Source of the DNA: Thermococcus sp.
GTDB lineage: Archaea; Methanobacteriota_B; Thermococci; Thermococcales; Thermococcaceae
Assembly: GCA_015522395.1 (NCBI GenBank)
Contig: WAMH01000004.1
Location: 1-5,013, forward strand
Length of the DNA: 5,013 bases
Direction: 5' to 3'
A program made the translations under genes and the position numbers. The notes under the pieces were generated by a model that did no database searches, was not told the origin of the DNA, and was given only the letters and a program-made list of their open reading frames with translations. Shown here one piece after another: positions 4,969 through 5,013 of this stretch (the stretch's first letter is position 1; every line of letters starts with the position of its first letter).

Positions 4969-5013
4969 ATCAGCACGTTCTCCCCCCTGTGGATTTCCAC
5001 CACCGCGTAGCGC
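4921..5013. repeat. Perfect terminal inverted repeat, probable fold-back artefact
   Basis: The 45-nt arm 4921-4965 is the exact reverse complement of 4969-5013, with only CTC (4966-4968) between them. The left arm is ordinary helicase coding sequence; the right arm replaces the expected Walker A region. A mismatch-free hairpin inside a conserved gene and ending exactly at the sequence end is typical of a template-switch or fold-back chimera at a contig end. Confidence 0.95.

Noticed and set aside
4921..5013. Terminal hairpin as a real covalently closed or viral DNA end
   Set aside because: The arm is conserved helicase coding sequence interrupted before the essential Walker A motif, and the neighbouring genes are ordinary chromosomal genes; an artefact explains it better.

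Overview
The window looks like a piece of a hyperthermophilic euryarchaeon of the order Thermococcales, most likely a Thermococcus. Reasons: an archaeosine-type tRNA-guanine transglycosylase that keeps the Pyrococcus horikoshii active-site spacing with a constant 5-residue offset, an N-terminus that reads like the Thermococcus free-serine kinase SerK, a tRNA gene with an encoded CCA, A/T-rich TATA-like boxes before almost every gene, purine-rich GGAGG/GGTGA ribosome sites, and very tight spacing. The assignment rests on sequence recognition, not on a database search.

Layout, left to right. Bases 1-151 hold the first 50 codons of serK (minus strand, cut by the window edge). Bases 152-431 have no gene on either strand. 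They carry the serK promoter, a 12-bp palindrome and one structured stretch (about 302-364) that might be a small RNA. A tRNA-Val(TAC) gene lies at 432-508, minus strand. Then come four minus-strand protein genes in tandem: tgtA (547-2286), a PiT-family inorganic phosphate/sodium-type permease (2319-3245), a membrane family-2 glycosyltransferase (3314-4363) and a small CxxC protein resembling the NifU C-terminal domain (4388-4708). A plus-strand gene for an Lhr-type superfamily-2 helicase starts at 4799 and breaks off just before its Walker A motif.

The minus-strand genes are close together but do not look like a single-function operon. Each has a plausible TATA box of its own, and in three cases this box sits on or next to the stop codon of the gene before it. 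The one functional link I see is that TgtA modifies G15 of tRNAs, and the neighbouring tRNA-Val has a G at position 15; this may be coincidence.

The last 93 bases (4921-5013) are a perfect inverted repeat (45-nt arms, 3-nt loop) ending exactly at the window end inside the helicase gene. This is best read as a fold-back chimera at a contig end, not biology; sequence after about 4968 should not be trusted. I found no convincing new biological system. The best leads are the NifU-like protein, the possible small RNA near 302-364, and the promoter-on-stop-codon architecture.
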